Origin: an uncultured Bacilli bacterium
Lineage (GTDB): Bacteria > Bacillota_I > Bacilli_A > RF39 > UBA660
NCBI GenBank assembly: GCA_947631655.1
Contig: CANRME010000035.1
Location: forward strand, 1-11,394
Length of the DNA: 11,394 nucleotides
Direction of reading: 5' to 3'
The notes beneath the pieces were generated by a model that saw only the letters and a program-made list of their open reading frames with translations, was not told the DNA's origin and searched no databases. Of this stretch, positions 1-7,340 are shown piece after piece (position 1 is the first letter of the stretch; every line of letters starts with the position of its first letter). The translations under genes were made by a program, and so were the position numbers.

Positions 1-46
1 CTTAAATGGGGGATCATCAACACATTTTGGGACGGTGATGTCATAA
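1..46 (+). CDS. 3' tail of an upstream gene, product unknown (partial)
   Basis: Reading from base 2, an open frame runs LNGGSSTHFGTVMS and stops at TAA 44-46. That stop shares its last base with the ATG of the VirB4 gene at 46, the TAATG arrangement typical of translationally coupled genes. Only 14 codons are visible, so no function can be assigned; by position it should belong to the same secretion operon. The alternative is that the VirB4 frame itself, also open back to base 1, begins further upstream. The GGTGAT ribosome binding site just before 46 argues against that. Confidence 0.4.
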   Translation, partial: LNGGSSTHFGTVMS

Positions 47-1833
47 TGAGTAGTTTTAAAAGTGAAATAGCTCCAAAGGGAATGGAGTTTAAAAGTAATG
101 AATTTATCATCAGTGATAAATATGCCACAATTCTTACTATTGTTAGTTATCCTAAATACATAAGACCTGGTTTTTTAGCTAATCTTACCAATATTGCCGG
201 TGTAAAAATAGTAGCTAAACATATTCCTATTGATTATACAACCATGTCTAAAACTTTAAATAAAGAGATTGCCGACTTAAAAATGCGGTATCAAACCGAA
301 AATGATAAAACTATTCAAGAAAGATTAAGACAAGATTACGAATCATTAGATAGCTTTATTAAAATGATTGCTTCTACGCAATCTAGAATTTTTGATTTCC
401 AATTACACTTACTTATAATGGCTGATTCTAAAGAAGAATTAGATATGAAAAAAGTTCAAGTAAGAGGATTCCTAGATGCTTTATCTTTACAAGGTGTACC
501 ACTTTTATTTGAACAAGAAAAGGTTTTAAAATCTATATTACCAATATTTCCTAAACAAGATATTGAAAATAGAATAGGTATACCAATTCCATCACCAACT
601 TTAGCAGCCATGTACCCATTTATCTTTGATAGTGTTAAAGACCCAGGGAACTCAACTCTTTTCGGAGTAGATTTCTCTGGTGGTGTAGTTTTGTTTAATC
701 AATTCTTATATAAAGAGAAAAAGGAAAGTAATCGTGTTAATGCTAATATGATTATTTTAGGTTCTTCTGGTTCGGGAAAATCTACGGCGGCGAAACTTTT
801 ATTAAGAACGCACATTAGAAGTGATTATAAAGTAATTGCTATCGACCCTGAAGGAGAATTAGAAGACTTATGTAAAAATGTTGGAGGAGATTTCTTAGAC
901 TTAGGACGTGGTGGCGAATATGGACTTATTAACCCTTTAGAAGTAGTTTTAGATGCCGATGATGATACCTCTGCCAATGGTGCTGGTTATGCTGTATTAA
1001 CTAGAACACTCCAATCTCTAAAAGCTTTTATGAAGTACTATTCACCATCTATTGAAGATGACGTTTTAACCCTATTTAGTGAAGTAGTTCAAGATACTTA
1101 CAAAAGATTTAAAATTGATTTTGAAACCGATTTTACTACACTAACAAGTGAAGATTACCCAACATTTGATGATGTCTATGCTACAATTAATGGTAAAATC
1201 TTAAATATCCCAGAAGAAACTCATGAAAAAGATATTTTAAGAAGACTAGAAATAAAAATAAGACCATTAGTTAAAGAATTAAGATACTACTTTACTGGAA
1301 AAACTTCTTTAAATATTAATAGTAATTTAATTGTCTTTAATATAAGAGAATTAATGACAAGTGATGAAAATGTTCGAAATGCTTTATTCTTTAATATCTT
1401 AAAATATGCTTGGGGTATGTGTTTAGATGTGGAAACAACAAGTGTTTTATATGTTGATGAAGCGCATGTTTTATTATCTAGTAAAAATGAACTTGGTGCT
1501 GAATTCTTAGCGCAAATTCAAAGACGTAGCCGAAAATATAATTCGGGAACTATTATAATTACCCAACAACCAACTGATTTTGCAGCACCTAATTTAATAA
1601 TGCATGGTAAAGCGATATTTGATAATGCTTCATACTATTTAGTAATGAATTTGAAAAAACAGGCTGTTGATGATTTAGCTTTATTAATTGATTTAAATGA
1701 AAGTGAAAAAGATACCATAAAGTATTATAATCAAGGGGAAGGCTTATTTGTTTGTGGTAGTAGAAGAATGCGTATTAAAGTTGTTTGTACGCAAGAAGAG
1801 TTAGATAGTTTTGGAGCAAGTGGCGGATTTTAG
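46..1833 (+). CDS. virB4: VirB4/TrbE/TraE-type conjugation ATPase
   Basis: This is a cytoplasmic, membrane-associated ATPase that powers assembly of a type IV secretion channel. The 595-residue protein has an N-terminal VirB4-type domain (about 1-225, with a helical stretch at 65-110) and a RecA/HerA-like ATPase domain. Walker A GSSGSGKST lies at 239-247, DPEGEL at 267-272, Walker B with DEAH at 466-474, the basic QRRSRKYN motif at 492-499 and TQQPTDF at 506-512. All core ATPase motifs are intact. The length suits the compact Gram-positive VirB4 forms. The ATG at 46 is preceded by GGTGAT (34-39) with a 6-base gap, and the frame shows no other ATG, GTG or TTG back to base 1. The hydrolase gene follows after 28 bases, a usual partner in Gram-positive conjugation operons. 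The family assignment is secure; whether the system moves DNA or protein cannot be seen here. Confidence 0.93.
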   Translation: MSSFKSEIAPKGMEFKSNEFIISDKYATILTIVSYPKYIRPGFLANLTNIAGVKIVAKHIPIDYTTMSKTLNKEIADLKMRYQTENDKTIQERLRQDYESLDSFIKMIASTQSRIFDFQLHLLIMADSKEELDMKKVQVRGFLDALSLQGVPLLFEQEKVLKSILPIFPKQDIENRIGIPIPSPTLAAMYPFIFDSVKDPGNSTLFGVDFSGGVVLFNQFLYKEKKESNRVNANMIILGSSGSGKSTAAKLLLRTHIRSDYKVIAIDPEGELEDLCKNVGGDFLDLGRGGEYGLINPLEVVLDADDDTSANGAGYAVLTRTLQSLKAFMKYYSPSIEDDVLTLFSEVVQDTYKRFKIDFETDFTTLTSEDYPTFDDVYATINGKILNIPEETHEKDILRRLEIKIRPLVKELRYYFTGKTSLNINSNLIVFNIRELMTSDENVRNALFFNILKYAWGMCLDVETTSVLYVDEAHVLLSSKNELGAEFLAQIQRRSRKYNSGTIIITQQPTDFAAPNLIMHGKAIFDNASYYLVMNLKKQAVDDLALLIDLNESEKDTIKYYNQGEGLFVCGSRRMRIKVVCTQEELDSFGASGGF

Positions 1834-1861
1834 ATAAATTTTAGTAGGGAGTGATGCGCGA

Positions 1862-3751
1862 ATGAATGAAGAAGAACAAAAAGAAAAACAAATAACTGAT
1901 GCTAGAGCGCATCAAGCTAGTAAAGATGTGTTAAGTACCAGTGCTAAAGCTGCTGGTACTTATTTTGGTGGATCTGTAGGAGGTAAAGCTGTTGATGCTA
2001 TATCTAAAACTGAAGTAGGAGATAAAATATTAGATAGTGCAGCTTCTACTGCAAATTCTGTAATACCTGAACCACTAAAAAAAGGTATGGCAGATAATCA
2101 AGAAAAAATTTCTAGTGCTTCAAAAATTGCTGATAAACTCAGTACGGCCGAACCCGAAGCTTTAAACACCGATAATAGTGGGTATAATCCTTATTTGGGA
2201 AGATTTGCATCTGCTCCTACAAGAGTGAATTCTTCTCTTAATCCCAATAATATTAGTAGTGAACCGCCGGTTACAGAGGAAAATCCTACATCAAATCCTA
2301 ATAATAACACCCAAGATGTTGAAGAAAAAACTTCTTCTAATGAAGAAGAGAAAAATTTAAGTGAAAAACATAGTAAAAAAAATAATATTAACGATGAAGC
2401 TAAAGGGGATGTAAAAATTCCTCCGGTAGTATTGACTTTTTTACCAATAATGGGTATTCTTCTTTTTTTAATTTTATTTGTTCTTGTGCTTTTTTATAAT
2501 CAAATTAATGATGAAGAAAATGCTGAATACGAATATAGTAATTTGCCTACTTGTAGTAGAATAATTTTTAATGAAGATTTAGAAAACTTAAAAGAGGAAC
2601 TAGCTAATATTGATCTAAAAATAGAAGAAGCTATCAAAAACAATGATTTAGAAACCCAAAATGAATTAATTGAAGAAAGATATAGTTTAATTCCTTCTAT
2701 TTCTTTAGATGATTATATTGCTTGGCTTCTCGAAAAAGAAGTAGGAGAATTTGAAAATGTTGCTTTATATTATGATTTTGCTATTGCTATTCGGACCTAT
2801 TTATTTAATAATAGTAATATTGAAAATAATTTTTGTTATATTGACGAATCCCAAAGTACAAAAAATACTGAATTAGGAACAAAATTTTCAGACTATATAG
2901 CTCCTACTAATGAAGATATAATAACAATTGTTAAGAATACTCATAATTATGTTTTAGTAGCTAAAGATCAATATGTCGATACTAATATAGATGCTTTTTG
3001 TGAAAACCATACTGATAATGAATTTTATTATCTAGAAGAACGAAATCAAGCTTTAGATAAAAAATGGGTAGATACTAATGTCAGTGTTAAAAATATAGAA
3101 GAAGAGTGTATTAATAATAATGGAATAACTATGAGTAAATATGGGGCTTATTATTTAGCGACAGTTAAAGATTATGGTTGGAAAGATATTCTAGCTTATT
3201 ATTATAGTGGTAATCTTGAAATTAAATTAGTAAATATTATTGATATGGATGAAAAAGGAAATACTATATATTTAGGAGAAATGGTTGGTAGCGCTGATTT
3301 ACCTACTGGTGCTAGTGGCTTTGCATGGCCTGTAACAGGAATGGATGCACCTAATACTTGTTCCAGAGGTATTGGAGTAAATAACCATTATGGTATGGAT
3401 ATTGTAAGAGGTCAAGGTACACCAGTTTATGCTTCCGCTTCTGGAACTGTTGTTGGCGTTGGTATTGTTGGTACTAATGGACTACATTGGAGTTATGGTA
3501 ATGGTGTTAAAATTAAAACGGATAATAATTATATGACCATTTATGCCCATTTTGATCAACCACCTTTTGTAACTATGAATCAAAGAGTAGAACAAGGACA
3601 ACAAATCGGCGTAGTAGGTACAACAGGAAATTCAACCGGTTACCATTTACATTTCGAAGTTCATGATCCGAAAGGAAATTTAGTTGATCCCTTTACTATT
3701 TTAAATGGTTTACCAGCTTGTTGTGGCAGAGGAAGGATGTGTTCTTATTGA
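1862..3751 (+). CDS. Membrane-anchored SpoIID-like + M23 (LytM) peptidoglycan hydrolase of the secretion system
   Basis: The 629-residue protein probably cuts the cell wall to let the secretion channel through. A cytoplasmic, Gly/Ala/Ser- and then Asn/Glu-rich N-terminus (1-186) is followed by one membrane helix (187-212), so the rest should lie outside. Residues 238-275 look like a coiled coil. Residues 278-458 resemble a SpoIID/LytB domain: LDDYIAWLLEKEVG (282-295, with E293 in the place of the SpoIID catalytic Glu), AIAIRTY (307-313), MSKYGAYYLA (424-433) and ILAYYYSG (443-450). Residues 485-612 are an M23 domain with a complete catalytic set: H509 and D513 (HYGMD), H563 (YAHF), H595 and H597 (HLHFEV). 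Two wall-cutting activities on one secretion hydrolase are known, but usually an SLT lysozyme domain is paired with NlpC/P60, CHAP or M23. The start is set by AGGGAGTGAT (1846-1855), 6 bases before the ATG. The gene overlaps the next start. M23 is very sure; SpoIID is motif-based. Confidence 0.88.
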   Translation: MNEEEQKEKQITDARAHQASKDVLSTSAKAAGTYFGGSVGGKAVDAISKTEVGDKILDSAASTANSVIPEPLKKGMADNQEKISSASKIADKLSTAEPEALNTDNSGYNPYLGRFASAPTRVNSSLNPNNISSEPPVTEENPTSNPNNNTQDVEEKTSSNEEEKNLSEKHSKKNNINDEAKGDVKIPPVVLTFLPIMGILLFLILFVLVLFYNQINDEENAEYEYSNLPTCSRIIFNEDLENLKEELANIDLKIEEAIKNNDLETQNELIEERYSLIPSISLDDYIAWLLEKEVGEFENVALYYDFAIAIRTYLFNNSNIENNFCYIDESQSTKNTELGTKFSDYIAPTNEDIITIVKNTHNYVLVAKDQYVDTNIDAFCENHTDNEFYYLEERNQALDKKWVDTNVSVKNIEEECINNNGITMSKYGAYYLATVKDYGWKDILAYYYSGNLEIKLVNIIDMDEKGNTIYLGEMVGSADLPTGASGFAWPVTGMDAPNTCSRGIGVNNHYGMDIVRGQGTPVYASASGTVVGVGIVGTNGLHWSYGNGVKIKTDNNYMTIYAHFDQPPFVTMNQRVEQGQQIGVVGTTGNSTGYHLHFEVHDPKGNLVDPFTILNGLPACCGRGRMCSY

Positions 3752-4482
3752 AAAAAATAGGTATTCTCGTTTGTTTATTATTTATCTTAAGTGGTTGTAC
3801 TGTAAATTATAATGTTACTATTGATGAAAATAATATCAAAGAAGATATAAATGTCAATGATAATATAACTGATAATAGAACTAAAGAAGATATTATATCC
3901 TTCTATAATAGTTGGTATCCTGTTTATTTATATGATGGTATTATTGATAATTATAATACTAAATTAGATGATGCTGTGTATTATAATAAAAGTAATCTTA
4001 TTGAAAATAATAATAATTATAATTATACATTTAGTTATAATCATAAGTTAAAAGATTATCCTAAAACAACTATTTGGAGTTTATATTTATTAAATAATAG
4101 TTTTATTACTGATAATAATAAAATAAGTATTTCCTCTGGTAAGAGTATTCAAATTTTTAATAATTCAGCTATAACTAACTTAAATATAAATATTACTACT
4201 AATTTAAAAGTTTTAGAAAATAATGCTGATAGAATAAACGATAATACTTATACTTGGGAATATAACTTAAATAATTATCGTAGTAAAAGTGTAAAATTAG
4301 TTTTAGCTAAAGAAAATAATATAGAAGAAAGTCCTTCTAATTCTAATCAAAGTGAAGAAGAAAAAACTTCTAATTCTAATAATGAGATTAATAAAGAATC
4401 AAGTAATATGATTTTAATATTGTCAATTTTAGGAGTATTTCTACTGGTCTTAATTATATTACTAAAATTTCGGAAAATTTAA
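3748..4482 (+). CDS. Small lipoprotein with a C-terminal membrane helix, secretion operon, function unknown
   Basis: I place the start at TTG 3748, which overlaps the TGA of the hydrolase gene (TTGA, 3748-3751), giving 244 residues. The protein then begins MKKIGILVCLLFILSGC, a clean lipoprotein signal with lipobox LSGC and Cys17 as the lipidated residue. AGGAAGG at 3730-3736 lies 11 bases upstream. The exported part is rich in Asn, Tyr, Ile and Ser and looks like a beta-strand domain ending near NADRINDNTYTWEYNL. It resembles the loosely defined LPPM-type surface domains, but this is only an impression. An acidic Ser/Asn linker follows, then a C-terminal membrane helix (about 220-240) ending KFRKI. 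The protein would thus be held at both ends on the outer membrane face. Its place between hydrolase and coupling protein suggests a structural or surface role in the channel. The function is unknown. Confidence 0.75.
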   Translation: MKKIGILVCLLFILSGCTVNYNVTIDENNIKEDINVNDNITDNRTKEDIISFYNSWYPVYLYDGIIDNYNTKLDDAVYYNKSNLIENNNNYNYTFSYNHKLKDYPKTTIWSLYLLNNSFITDNNKISISSGKSIQIFNNSAITNLNINITTNLKVLENNADRINDNTYTWEYNLNNYRSKSVKLVLAKENNIEESPSNSNQSEEEKTSNSNNEINKESSNMILILSILGVFLLVLIILLKFRKI

Positions 4483-4505
4483 TAGTAAATAAGTTATTTT
4501 TATTG

Positions 4506-4511
4506 TATAAT
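4506..4511 (+). promoter_or_regulatory. Possible internal -10 box ahead of the virD4 gene
   Basis: A perfect TATAAT lies in the 50-base gap before the coupling-protein gene. The -35 region at a 17-base spacing (TAGTAA, 4483-4488) matches the consensus poorly. Transcription would start about 15 bases before the start codon. In such AT-rich DNA a chance TATAAT is common, so the gene may simply be read from the upstream operon promoter. Confidence 0.3.
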
Positions 4512-4532
4512 TATATTAATTAGGTGGTGTGT

Positions 4533-6755
4533 ATGAAATTTAGAGTTAGCTTAAAAGATTTTATTATCTTTGTTATATTTTGTGTTTTACTTTTATATTT
4601 ATGCTGTATAGGAGTTCTAAATTTAGCATCATTTGGTAATGATGGTACTTTTGTGGGATTAAACCCTTTTCCTGCTTTTACTTCGCGTTATATTGGGGTA
4701 ACTTTTCTTTTATTCTTTACTATTTTAGTCTTAATTTTTACTTCTGTTTCATCATATATTTTTGATAAAGAAAAAGGAAAAGGTATTGGCCTTAAAATAG
4801 GGGATAAAAAAGAAAAAGGTTATAGTAGATGGGCGAAAGACAAAGAAATTAAAGAAGATAAAGATGTGGAATTAGTCGATCTATCCAAAGAAAATGCAGG
4901 TGTTGCTGGTATTCCTTTAATTAATAATGGTAAACAAATTTATGTCGATAATGGTGAATATCATAGTTTAGTTATTGGTTCTTCTGGTTCTGGTAAATCC
5001 GAATGTTTAGTTAAACCTATGGTTAACTTACTTGCTCGTAATAATGAAAGTATGATTATTACGGACCCTAAAGGTGAACTATATCGTTCTAGTGCGGAAT
5101 TCTTAAAAAAACAAGGTTATAACGTTATTTTATTAAATTTCCGGGAACCGCAAAACGGTAATGCTTGGAATCCATTATTTTTACCATATCAATATATGAA
5201 AAAGGGAAATATGGATAAAGCTACTGAGTTATTAGATGACGTTGCATTAAATATCTTGTACGACCCTAAAAATAAAGATAGTTCTTTCTGGGAAAAGAGT
5301 GCGGCCGATTATTTTTCAGGGCTTGCTTTAGGTTTATTCCAAGATGCTAAACCGGAAGAAATTAACTTAAATTCTATTAGTGTTATGAGTACGGTTGGAG
5401 AAGAAAGATTTGGGACTTCGGATTATATTAGAGAGTATTTTAAAGCTAAGGGTGAGGACTCTAGTGCTTATATCTTTGCTTCCAATACCATTAATGCTCC
5501 AAGTGATACTAAAGGTGGTATTGTTTCAACCTTTAGACAAAAGATTCGTCTTTTTGCTTCTCGCGAAAATTTAAGTGAAATGCTATCGCATAGCGATTTT
5601 GATATGTTAAAAATCGGTAGAGAAAAGTCCGCTGTATTTATTGTAATTCATGATGAAAAAACTACTTACCATGGCCTTGCAACCATCTTTATTAAACAAT
5701 GTTATGAAACTTTAATCGATGTTGCACAAGAAAATGGTGGAAAACTGCCATTTAGAACAAACTTTATTCTTGATGAGTTTGCAAACATGCCACCTCTACA
5801 AGATGTTGATGCCATGGTAACTGCTGCTCGTAGTAGAAAAATTAGATTTACTTTTATTATTCAAAACTTTGCCCAATTAAATGATGTATATGGTAAAGAA
5901 GTAGCAGAAGTTATTCGTGGTAACTGTGGTAATATGATTTACTTAATTAGCACCGAACTAGCAGCTCTTGAAGAAATAAGTAAAATGTGTGGTGAAGTAA
6001 AATCTGGTGAAAAAGATAAAACGGCATCCACCCCATTAGTTACGGTAACGGACTTACAAAAGATGAAATTATTTGAAGCGATTATAAAACGTTTAAGATT
6101 AGATCCATTTAGAACTCAATATACCCCATTCTTTGAAATGGACTGGAGTAAAAATATTAAAGAGAGTACTTATCCAACTCGTAAAGATTTACAAAAGGTG
6201 CAAATTTTCGATTTAAAAAGTTTTGTTAAGAACCAACAAAAAGAAAAAATGGGCGATATGCCAAATCCTTTTGGAGGGCCTAATCCTTTTATGAGTCCTT
6301 TTGGTGGAGGACTTCCTAATATGGAACCAAGTAATGGTAGTAATCCTTTATTTGGCAGCAATTTCGATTTAGATGCCATGATGAAAGATATAGATAAGAA
6401 AATTGCCGAATTAGATGCTGAAGAAAAACAAAAAGAAGAACTTGATACTAAAAAACCTTTAGAAGAAACAATAGTTCTTCCTAAATTAGATGATGATGCC
6501 CCAGAGGTAAAACCAAAATCTAAATTAGAAGAAATTGATGATATTATGTCTAATATGAGCGAAGAAGAATTATTAGATAAAATAATGAAAGAACATAATA
6601 TTGAAGAAGCTAAAACTAAAGAAAAAGAAACCGAGGAACTACCAAAAGAAGAAAAACCTAAAGTTAATATTGATGCTGATTCTGTAATAATGGATAATCA
6701 TATTATTACTGATGATGAATACTTTGATGATTTCTTCGGTGATGATGATAATTAA
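4533..6755 (+). CDS. virD4: VirD4/TraG-type coupling protein (T4CP)
   Basis: This inner-membrane ATPase brings the substrate, normally a relaxase-DNA complex, to the secretion channel. The 740 residues contain two N-terminal membrane helices (about 8-29 and 53-75) joined by a short external loop, as is usual for VirD4. The cytoplasmic ATPase domain follows, with Walker A GSSGSGKSE (149-157), DPKGEL (178-183), Walker B ILDEFAN with D414 and E415, and the RSRKIRFTFIIQ region (434-445). The core ends near residue 565. A Pro/Gly/Phe-rich stretch (577-609, repeated NPF and PFGG) and a strongly acidic tail follow, ending in FDDFFGDDDN. The tail is an unusual extension and may bind substrate or adaptor. 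The ATG at 4533 is chosen because AGGTGG (4522-4527) lies 5 bases upstream; the in-frame GTG at 4524 sits inside that site. It is the last gene of the operon, with a terminator 17 bases downstream. Confidence 0.93.
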   Translation: MKFRVSLKDFIIFVIFCVLLLYLCCIGVLNLASFGNDGTFVGLNPFPAFTSRYIGVTFLLFFTILVLIFTSVSSYIFDKEKGKGIGLKIGDKKEKGYSRWAKDKEIKEDKDVELVDLSKENAGVAGIPLINNGKQIYVDNGEYHSLVIGSSGSGKSECLVKPMVNLLARNNESMIITDPKGELYRSSAEFLKKQGYNVILLNFREPQNGNAWNPLFLPYQYMKKGNMDKATELLDDVALNILYDPKNKDSSFWEKSAADYFSGLALGLFQDAKPEEINLNSISVMSTVGEERFGTSDYIREYFKAKGEDSSAYIFASNTINAPSDTKGGIVSTFRQKIRLFASRENLSEMLSHSDFDMLKIGREKSAVFIVIHDEKTTYHGLATIFIKQCYETLIDVAQENGGKLPFRTNFILDEFANMPPLQDVDAMVTAARSRKIRFTFIIQNFAQLNDVYGKEVAEVIRGNCGNMIYLISTELAALEEISKMCGEVKSGEKDKTASTPLVTVTDLQKMKLFEAIIKRLRLDPFRTQYTPFFEMDWSKNIKESTYPTRKDLQKVQIFDLKSFVKNQQKEKMGDMPNPFGGPNPFMSPFGGGLPNMEPSNGSNPLFGSNFDLDAMMKDIDKKIAELDAEEKQKEELDTKKPLEETIVLPKLDDDAPEVKPKSKLEEIDDIMSNMSEEELLDKIMKEHNIEEAKTKEKETEELPKEEKPKVNIDADSVIMDNHIITDDEYFDDFFGDDDN

Positions 6756-6772
6756 AAAAGTTTAATTTAATC

Positions 6773-6802
6773 CTGACAGATAACCATATACTGTCAGTTT
6801 TT
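6773..6802 (+). terminator. Rho-independent terminator of the secretion operon
   Basis: CTGACAG (6773-6779) and CTGTCAG (6791-6797) form a perfect 7-bp stem with an 11-base loop. TTTTT (6798-6802) follows at once. It lies 17 bases after the virD4 stop codon, so it marks the end of the operon that starts left of the window. Confidence 0.8.
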
Positions 6803-6845
6803 AATTTATATAGCATATAAAATAAAAAATTCAAAACATAATTAA

Positions 6846-7135
6846 TGGAGAGAAACACTAAAATTAGAGCAATCTACATTAGATTCTAATTCAAGTGGAA
6901 TATTTGTTCAAAGATTAATAAATGATACTGATAGCCTATAATATTTACAACAGGAATGGGAAAGTTAACTGGCCTTTTATCTAATATTGACTCTTTTATT
7001 ACAATATTAATAATAAATTTTCGCATGATTATTTTTTATTCAGTAACTGCAATAATATTAACAATCCTGCATTACATAAATAATGAACAAGTTGGAAAAA
7101 AAGATATTAATTTAGAAATCAAAACTATGTATTAG
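6846..7135 (+). pseudogene. Decayed fragment of an ABC-transporter membrane domain
   Basis: No intact gene is present, but two frames together read like part of an ABC exporter transmembrane domain. From 6846 the frame gives LEQSTLDSNSSGIFVQRL and then INDTDSL before TAA at 6939-6941. Shifted by one base, the text continues from 6941 with IFTTGMGKLTG, a run of hydrophobic residues, and KKDINLEIKTMY up to TAG at 7133-7135. The order 'D.NSSG.F..RL.NDT' then 'IF..G...L' followed by membrane helices is typical of ABC exporters around helices 2 to 4. There is no start codon with a ribosome site, no ATPase domain and at least one frameshift. It is a relic of about 95 codons from a gene of roughly 550-600 codons. 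Confidence 0.65.
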
Positions 7136-7154
7136 AAAAAAAGACTAAATAACA

Positions 7155-7183
7155 TTAAAATATATATTATAAGCATGTATAAT
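7155..7183 (+). promoter_or_regulatory. Candidate promoter upstream of the TIM-barrel operon
   Basis: TTAAAA (7155-7160, 4 of 6 to TTGACA) and a perfect TATAAT (7178-7183) are 17 bases apart. Transcription would begin near 7190 and give a leader of about 150 bases before the ATG at 7341, crossing the hairpin at 7222-7253. A second TATAAT at 7267-7272 has no good -35 box but would avoid the hairpin. Which one is used cannot be decided from the sequence. Confidence 0.4.
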
Positions 7184-7221
7184 ATTAAAGTAAGTACAGG
7201 GCATTGATAATTAACAGTTAT

Positions 7222-7253
7222 TAGTAAAAGGTACTCTTTTTACTATCTTTTTT
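7222..7253 (+). terminator. AT-rich hairpin with T-run: weak terminator or leader attenuator
   Basis: TAGTAAAAG (7222-7230) pairs with CTTTTTACTA (7236-7245) with one bulged base and a 5-base loop. TC and six T residues (7248-7253) follow. It could be the leftover terminator of the decayed ABC gene or an attenuator in the leader of the next operon. The stem has few G-C pairs, so it would be weak. Confidence 0.4.
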
Positions 7254-7340
7254 GCAAATTTTATTATATAATTTATATAAATAAGAGTGTTTTTAAAGCT
7301 TATAAGATATGTTTCTATTTTTAAATAGGAGGACAAATTT

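Noticed and set aside
3718..3747. Earlier TTG start (3718) for the lipoprotein
   Set aside because: It would put ten extra residues with charged positions before the lipoprotein signal and has no ribosome site; TTG 3748 gives a standard signal and a stop-start overlap.
4524..4532. GTG start (4524) for the coupling protein
   Set aside because: The GTG is part of the AGGTGG ribosome site that serves the ATG at 4533.
6170..6379. Minus-strand open frame of 69 codons, Pro/Gly/Leu/Lys-rich
   Set aside because: It lies opposite the Pro/Gly/Phe-rich part of the coupling protein and mirrors its composition; it has no ribosome site or family resemblance.
6803..7340. tRNA, attachment site, insertion sequence or CRISPR array in the gene-poor gap
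   Set aside because: I found no cloverleaf, no terminal inverted repeats with a transposase, and no regular repeat-spacer pattern.
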